A stretch of DNA of 9,187 nt from Pseudanabaenales cyanobacterium (lineage in GTDB: Bacteria; Cyanobacteriota; Cyanobacteriia; Phormidesmidales; Phormidesmidaceae): positions 1 to 9,187 of the forward strand of contig JAKSDM010000196.1 of NCBI GenBank assembly GCA_022360135.1. Reading direction: 5' to 3'. The position numbers and the translations under genes are program-made. Of this stretch, positions 6,258 to 9,187 are shown piece by piece (within the stretch, counting starts at the first letter, position 1; every line of letters begins with the position of its first letter). The notes under the pieces were generated by a model that had not been told where the DNA came from, made no database searches, and worked only from the letters and a program-made list of their open reading frames with translations.

Positions 6258-6940
6258 TTCGGGTACTGCTGGTAGAAGATCAAGAGATTGTCAGGCGAGG
6301 ATTGAGAACCTTGCTAGAAACCAAACCTGATCTCCAGGTTGTGTGCGAGGCGAGCAATGGTCAACAGGCTGTTGAACAGATAGAGCAGTTGCAGGCCATG
6401 TCTCATCCCCCTGATGTGGTGCTGATGGATATCCAAATGCCTGTGATGGACGGTGTTGCGGCAACCCGACAAATCTGCCAGCGATTTCCCGACACCAAAA
6501 TTCTTGTGCTCACAACCTTTGATGATTCCAAATATGTGGCTGAGGCGCTGCGCTACGGCGCCAAGGGATATTTGTTGAAGGATACGCCATCGGAAGAATT
6601 GGCTGAAGCAGTTCGTTCAATTCATAAGGGCTATAGCCAGTTTGGCCCGGGCATTCTAGAAAAACTTGTCGCCCACGTGCCTGAAACTGAGCCGGTAAAG
6701 GCGAAGGAACCACCGCCCGAGTTTGCAGAATTGACGCCTAGAGAGCGGCAAGTATTGCGAATGATCGCTGCTGGCGCCAATAACCGCGAAATTGCTCAGG
6801 CGCTCTTCCTATCAGAAGGAACGGTGAGAAATCATATTTCTCACGCCTTAACTCGGTTGAACTTGCGCGATCGCACCCAAGCCGCGATTGTAGCCAATAC
6901 TTTTATGTCTTATTTAGAAGAGTCTAATCCTGGCGATTAA
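6254..6940 (+). CDS. NarL/LuxR-type response regulator
   Basis: DNA-binding output of the two-component pair (228 aa). The receiver (1-120) carries E8/D9, phospho-acceptor D59 in VVLMDIQMP, T87 and K109 in YLLKD. After a proline/charged linker (about 142-157) comes the LuxR/GerE helix-turn-helix: LTPRERQVLRMIAAG, then NNREIAQALFLSEGTVRNHI, to about residue 215. Start choice: a longer open frame exists upstream from 6116, but it is the out-of-frame shadow of the kinase. MIRVLLVEDQ is the standard receiver beginning, GAGGG sits 8 bases before ATG 6254, and ATGA overlaps the kinase stop codon, which implies translational coupling. The stop codon at 6938-6940 is directly followed by a MITE-like element. 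Target genes are unknown; autoregulation is common in this family. Confidence 0.95.
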   Translation: MIRVLLVEDQEIVRRGLRTLLETKPDLQVVCEASNGQQAVEQIEQLQAMSHPPDVVLMDIQMPVMDGVAATRQICQRFPDTKILVLTTFDDSKYVAEALRYGAKGYLLKDTPSEELAEAVRSIHKGYSQFGPGILEKLVAHVPETEPVKAKEPPPEFAELTPRERQVLRMIAAGANNREIAQALFLSEGTVRNHISHALTRLNLRDRTQAAIVANTFMSYLEESNPGD

Positions 6941-7028
6941 TATAGCAATTCTCACTTGGATTGAACACATCTCTTGAAGACGGGGTGTAGGGTGTAGGGT
7001 GTAGTCAATGCAATTGGGAACTTCTATA
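6941..7028. mobile_element. 88-bp MITE-like element abutting the regulator stop codon
   Basis: The first 23 bases (6941-6963) match the reverse complement of the last 23 (7028-7006) at 18 positions, beginning TATAG on both sides. The left terminus TATAGCA is the same heptamer that ends the element at 2190-2303, although the interiors differ. Outer TA dinucleotides fit a TA-duplicating (IS630/Tc1-mariner) mover. It starts at the first base after the TAA of the response regulator, so insertion may have replaced the native transcript end, and its folded form could now serve as the 3' structure. No coding capacity. Confidence 0.6.
6984..7004 (+). repeat. Three tandem GGTGTAG heptamers
   Basis: Three perfect head-to-tail copies of GGTGTAG fill 6984-7004, inside the MITE-like element. 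They belong to the short tandem heptamers typical of cyanobacterial intergenic DNA. The unit length of 7 makes copy number prone to slippage. Confidence 0.85.
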
Positions 7029-7034
7029 GAAAAG

Positions 7035-7054
7035 CGTCTGGGGATGTTCAGACG
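7035..7054 (+). terminator. Weak hairpin, possible terminator of the kinase-regulator operon
   Basis: CGTCTG (7035-7040) and CAGACG (7049-7054) form a 6-bp stem with an 8-base loop, just beyond the MITE-like element. It is followed by an A/T-rich stretch (ATTGCAGGATATTTT) rather than a clean T-tract, so termination efficiency is doubtful. Confidence 0.3.
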
Positions 7055-7094
7055 ATTGCAGGATATTTTGCTGCGCCTCTGCAGTGAACAATAC

Positions 7095-7113
7095 TGAAAT
7101 ATCATGAAATATC
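7095..7113. repeat. TGAAATATC direct repeat, 10-base period
   Basis: TGAAATATC occurs at 7095-7103 and 7105-7113, separated by one base, i.e. one helical turn. It lies about 190 bases upstream of the SGNH hydrolase and could be part of its control region. Confidence 0.35.
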
Positions 7114-7184
7114 GGATCAGTCGACAATCGCTCGATCATATTATCTGTAAGCAATTTTCAGCCTATCCTAATCTTGCAAGGCAA

Positions 7185-7209
7185 AGTTCGCCATCATAGT
7201 TTGCCATCA
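7185..7209. promoter_or_regulatory. Tandem AGTTYGCCATCA repeat upstream of the SGNH hydrolase
   Basis: AGTTCGCCATCA (7185-7196) and AGTTTGCCATCA (7198-7209) are identical at 11 of 12 positions with a 13-base period. They sit about 90-115 bases before the hydrolase ATG, where a regulator site would be expected. No factor is known to me for this sequence. Confidence 0.35.
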
Positions 7210-7262
7210 CAATTTTGGTAGACAAGGAATCCATCAGGGTATTCTTGAGCCACAGTTAGAAA

Positions 7263-7298
7263 TTTACTCCCTCGGGATGTCGGTCTCAGGGGAGTAAA
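7263..7298 (+). promoter_or_regulatory. Ribosome-site-masking hairpin with 6-codon upstream ORF
   Basis: TTTACTCCC (7263-7271) is perfectly complementary to GGGAGTAAA (7290-7298), with an 18-base loop. The stem covers the GGGGAG Shine-Dalgarno (7289-7294) of the hydrolase, whose ATG is at 7301. In addition ATG at 7277 opens a six-codon frame (M-S-V-S-G-E) that stops with TAA at 7295-7297, inside the right arm. Ribosomes on this mini-frame would open the stem, so a translational switch is conceivable. No strong ribosome site precedes the mini-frame. Pairing is seen directly; function is inferred. Confidence 0.5.
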
Positions 7299-7300
7299 CC

Positions 7301-8329
7301 ATGGCGCCACCTGCAACTGGAATGATGTTAACTTCACCGGAAGCTCCATCAGTGATTGCCCGCCTCAGTGAGATGCCTTGGCTAACAGGACTCCAACGGT
7401 ATCATCAGCGACTCGCTGCCTTGAGGGCTGGCAGAACATTTACCCGATTACCCTCTGATAGCTTTCGCTCTGTCTGGGAAGGGCTTCAGGGTGCGAACCC
7501 GGCCTTAGAGCAATGGCGCCATCTATTCATCCAGGAGGCCAGAGCAATGGCGAGAGGCCAGGGTGAAAATCGTTTGACCATTCTAATTGGCGATTCCCTC
7601 ACCTTTGCATTCCCGTCCGAAATCTTACCTGGCGGACGTTTCTGGCTCAACCAAGGAATTTCTGGAGAGAATACCAGCCAGATTTTGCATCGCTTATCAG
7701 CCGCTGCCGCCGTCAAACCCCACGCCATTTACATCTTAGCTGGCATCAATGACTTACGCCAGGGAAGCTCAGATAGACAGGTTGTGAACAATCTACGTCG
7801 GATCATTCGTGATCTCCAACAACAACAACCTGCCGCCCAAATTATTATTCAATCCATTTTGCCTACTCGGTTCGACGCCTTACCTGGAGAGCGAATTGAT
7901 GGCCTCAATCAAGCCCTAAAAGGGATGGTGAGAACTCAAGCAGCCAGCTATTTTGACTTAAATGCCTACTTCAGAAATAGTCGAGGAAAATTACAACTAG
8001 CCTTGACCACCGATGGACTTCATTTAAGCTTAGCAGGCTATCAAGTTTGGCAGCAGGCGCTCCATATTGCAGAAACCCGGATTATGAATGGGCGCGATGA
8101 AGCTTACCAGCAGTGGTTGAGGCGAACGGATTATTTTGTATTAGAGGGGCGGAAATACCATTGGGGGCGCCACCAAGTTCAGCTAGGGGAAACTTTGGAA
8201 ATGTTAGCGAACGCAAGCTTTGGCCACAGTGATGTTTACTACTCTGACCTGATCGCCATCAGAAATGACTTTCACCTCAGCACATTGACCCCCAACCAAA
8301 TTATCGATCTGCCAAATCCGGTTACTTGA
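7301..8329 (+). CDS. SGNH/GDSL hydrolase with C-terminal LysM-like segment
   Basis: Predicted esterase or lipase-type hydrolase (342 aa) acting on an unknown ester, possibly an acylated surface polysaccharide or peptidoglycan. The four SGNH blocks are present: nucleophile S99 in LIGDSLT, G119 in NQGISGEN, N150 in AGINDLR, and D238/H241 in TDGLHLS. The catalytic domain runs from about 90 to 262. An N-terminal helical part of about 85 residues precedes it and contains no obvious signal peptide. At the C-terminus, HQVQLGETLEMLANASFG (291-308) followed by a hydrophobic/Asn stretch and LTPNQIIDLP (329-338) follows the LysM pattern (V-x-x-G-x-T-L, then L-x-P-x-Q-x-I-x-x-P), divergent but recognisable, suggesting glycan binding. 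ATG 7301 has GGGGAG about 6 bases upstream, inside a hairpin. Upstream tandem repeats suggest its own promoter. The link to the downstream surface protein is only by position. Confidence 0.88.
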   Translation: MAPPATGMMLTSPEAPSVIARLSEMPWLTGLQRYHQRLAALRAGRTFTRLPSDSFRSVWEGLQGANPALEQWRHLFIQEARAMARGQGENRLTILIGDSLTFAFPSEILPGGRFWLNQGISGENTSQILHRLSAAAAVKPHAIYILAGINDLRQGSSDRQVVNNLRRIIRDLQQQQPAAQIIIQSILPTRFDALPGERIDGLNQALKGMVRTQAASYFDLNAYFRNSRGKLQLALTTDGLHLSLAGYQVWQQALHIAETRIMNGRDEAYQQWLRRTDYFVLEGRKYHWGRHQVQLGETLEMLANASFGHSDVYYSDLIAIRNDFHLSTLTPNQIIDLPNPVT

Positions 8330-8433
8330 GACATTACGGATTAGCAAAATTCCTTGAACTAATAGAGTACTTACACCGTCACATACTATGACTAGAGTTT
8401 ACTGTTCAGCTACGAGATTTCCCTGATGCATTC

Positions 8434-8476
8434 GTTGGGTATTTGAATCGATGGCAAGTCGATTCAGATACCCAAC
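8434..8476 (+). terminator. Long 18-bp-arm hairpin downstream of the SGNH hydrolase
   Basis: GTTGGGTATTTGAATCGA (8434-8451) pairs with TCGATTCAGATACCCAAC (8459-8476) over 18 bp with a single G-T wobble and a 7-base loop. It lies 104 bases after the hydrolase stop and 85 bases before the next start. The nearest T-run (8497-8501) is about 20 bases beyond the stem, so it is not a canonical intrinsic terminator. Transcript-end protection, a leader structure of the next gene or a dispersed repeat are alternatives. The GTT...AAC polarity is opposite to that of integron attC sites. Elsewhere in 8330-8561 I see no gene or clear promoter. Confidence 0.5.
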
Positions 8477-8561
8477 CTGAGCCAGCATTTAGGGTGTTTT
8501 TGCCTCTTTAGAGGATCGGGGTGTCATTTCCAAAGTCGCTAAATCTTAGGAGCAGCATCCT

Positions 8562-9187
8562 ATGGAAGACTCGGGCATGGCGCTACAGAAGTCTAACTTC
8601 TCGCCAGAATCCAATCCTATCTTTTGTAATCTTGAGCCGAATCAAGTCTGGCCGAAAGCGGCAGAAACCTCTGGGTCTAAAGGAGCTTCCTTGCCTAACT
8701 GGATTGAGTCTGAACTCCTTGCGAGTCATGTAAAGGAACTCGATCCCATCGTTACGCCACAATCTTTAGACCTGGAAGAAGGGGCGATCGCCGATTTCAA
8801 GGTCTCCTCAGAGGAAACTGCAGACCCCCTCAATGGCGTTGGCGGCCAAGATCCATTAGTGGGGGATCTTACCCCTGCGAGAGTAATGGCGGAGAGAGGA
8901 GCTGAGCTATTTACCTCCGGACTTCAAGCTTCAGACATGGGAGTCGACAATACAGTTCCCATGAATAGTGCGGCAAACGCCAGCAGCGAGAAAGTGATCG
9001 GAGAGACGGGGACAGTGACTGGCTTCAATCATCAAAGTCAAACCATCTACTTTGACCAAACTTACACAAACCCAGTTGTGTTTGCTCAACCCCTCTCCTT
9101 TAACGGCGGTCAACCTGCGATTGTTCGGATTGAAAATATACAGCGCGATCGGTTTACAGCCGCTATCCATGAACCGAGTAACCTGGA
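8562..9187 (+). CDS. Probable large surface protein with H-type-lectin-like domain, 5' part
   Basis: An open frame of 208 codons runs from ATG 8562 past the window end, so only the N-terminus is visible. The start is well supported: TAG in frame at 8547-8549 and AGGAG (8548-8552) at 9 bases spacing; it is also full of GAA/GAT codons and one HIP1 site. Residues 1-140 are acidic, low in predicted structure and lack a signal peptide. From about 148 a domain begins: GETGTVTGFNHQSQTIYF, then YTNPVVFAQPLSFNGGQPAI and VRIENIQRDRFTAAIHEPSN. This follows the GTLTLNHNWQTV..., NPVVxAxPxSxNGxDPAxVRV pattern of the H-type-lectin-like repeats found in big cyanobacterial calcium-binding or adhesin proteins. 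Such proteins usually leave by type I secretion, which would explain the absent signal peptide. Exact family, length and ligand cannot be judged here. Confidence 0.75.
   Translation, partial: MEDSGMALQKSNFSPESNPIFCNLEPNQVWPKAAETSGSKGASLPNWIESELLASHVKELDPIVTPQSLDLEEGAIADFKVSSEETADPLNGVGGQDPLVGDLTPARVMAERGAELFTSGLQASDMGVDNTVPMNSAANASSEKVIGETGTVTGFNHQSQTIYFDQTYTNPVVFAQPLSFNGGQPAIVRIENIQRDRFTAAIHEPSNL

Noticed and set aside
6914..7105. 63-aa minus-strand ORF across the MITE-like element
   Set aside because: It is made of the inverted repeats and heptamers and has no ribosome site or protein-like composition.
8434..8476. Integron attC site
   Set aside because: The GTT...AAC polarity of the arms is reversed relative to attC (RYYYAAC...GTTRRRY), there is no integrase, and the stem is nearly perfect without the unpaired bases attC needs.
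8521..8733. 70-aa plus-strand ORF from GTG 8521
   Set aside because: It is out of frame with the well-supported gene starting at 8562, is Arg/Ser-rich nonsense, and stops inside that gene.
8931..9170. 79-aa minus-strand ORF
   Set aside because: It is antisense to the lectin-like domain of the surface protein, with no ribosome site or recognisable motif.

Overview
The window looks like a chromosomal segment of a filamentous-type cyanobacterium. The octamer GCGATCGC (HIP1, highly over-represented in cyanobacterial genomes) occurs five times (3032, 3178, 3613, 6867, 8784). The gene families also fit: an IS982 transposase, an exported alpha-carbonic anhydrase, PAS-rich hybrid kinases, and a large surface-type protein with a lectin-like repeat. 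The species cannot be named from the sequence.

Layout, left to right. (1) 1-388, minus: 5' part of an IS982-family transposase, cut by the window edge. (2) 472-549: two adjacent strong hairpins sharing the motif AAGCTCCAG. (3) about 524-838, plus: remains of a BOF/OB-fold (YgiW-like) gene whose conserved parts lie in two reading frames. (4) 983-1771, minus: alpha-carbonic anhydrase with a Tat-like signal and an intact active site. (5) 1772-2505: a 734-base gene-free stretch holding helically phased AGGTTTA repeats, a 114-bp MITE-like element and a small inverted repeat. (6) 2506-5025, minus: membrane-bound hybrid histidine kinase (2 TM, PAS, PAS, HisKA, HATPase, REC, C-terminal helical tail). 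(7) 5026-5150: divergent promoter region with a consensus TATAAT on the plus strand. (8) 5151-6257 and 6254-6940, plus: a soluble REC-HisKA_3 kinase and a NarL/LuxR-type response regulator overlapping by ATGA. (9) 6941-7028: a second MITE-like element abutting the regulator's stop codon and enclosing three GGTGTAG heptamers. (10) 7301-8329, plus: SGNH/GDSL hydrolase with a C-terminal LysM-like segment; its Shine-Dalgarno is buried in a 9-bp perfect stem. (11) 8434-8476: a long 18-bp-arm hairpin. (12) 8562-end, plus: 5' part of a probable large surface protein with an H-type-lectin-like domain, missed by simple ORF calling because it runs off the window.

The functional core is signalling. The divergent hybrid kinase ends in a receiver, and the REC-HisKA_3 kinase begins with one, so a branched phosphorelay ending on the NarL-type regulator is a reasonable hypothesis. 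The regulator's targets are not evident; the carbonic anhydrase and the cell-surface genes (SGNH hydrolase, lectin-like protein) are neighbours and therefore candidates only. The left end and the intergenic regions carry the marks of mobile-element traffic: an IS982 copy, a broken gene and two MITE-like elements. I see no tRNA, rRNA, CRISPR array or defence system.
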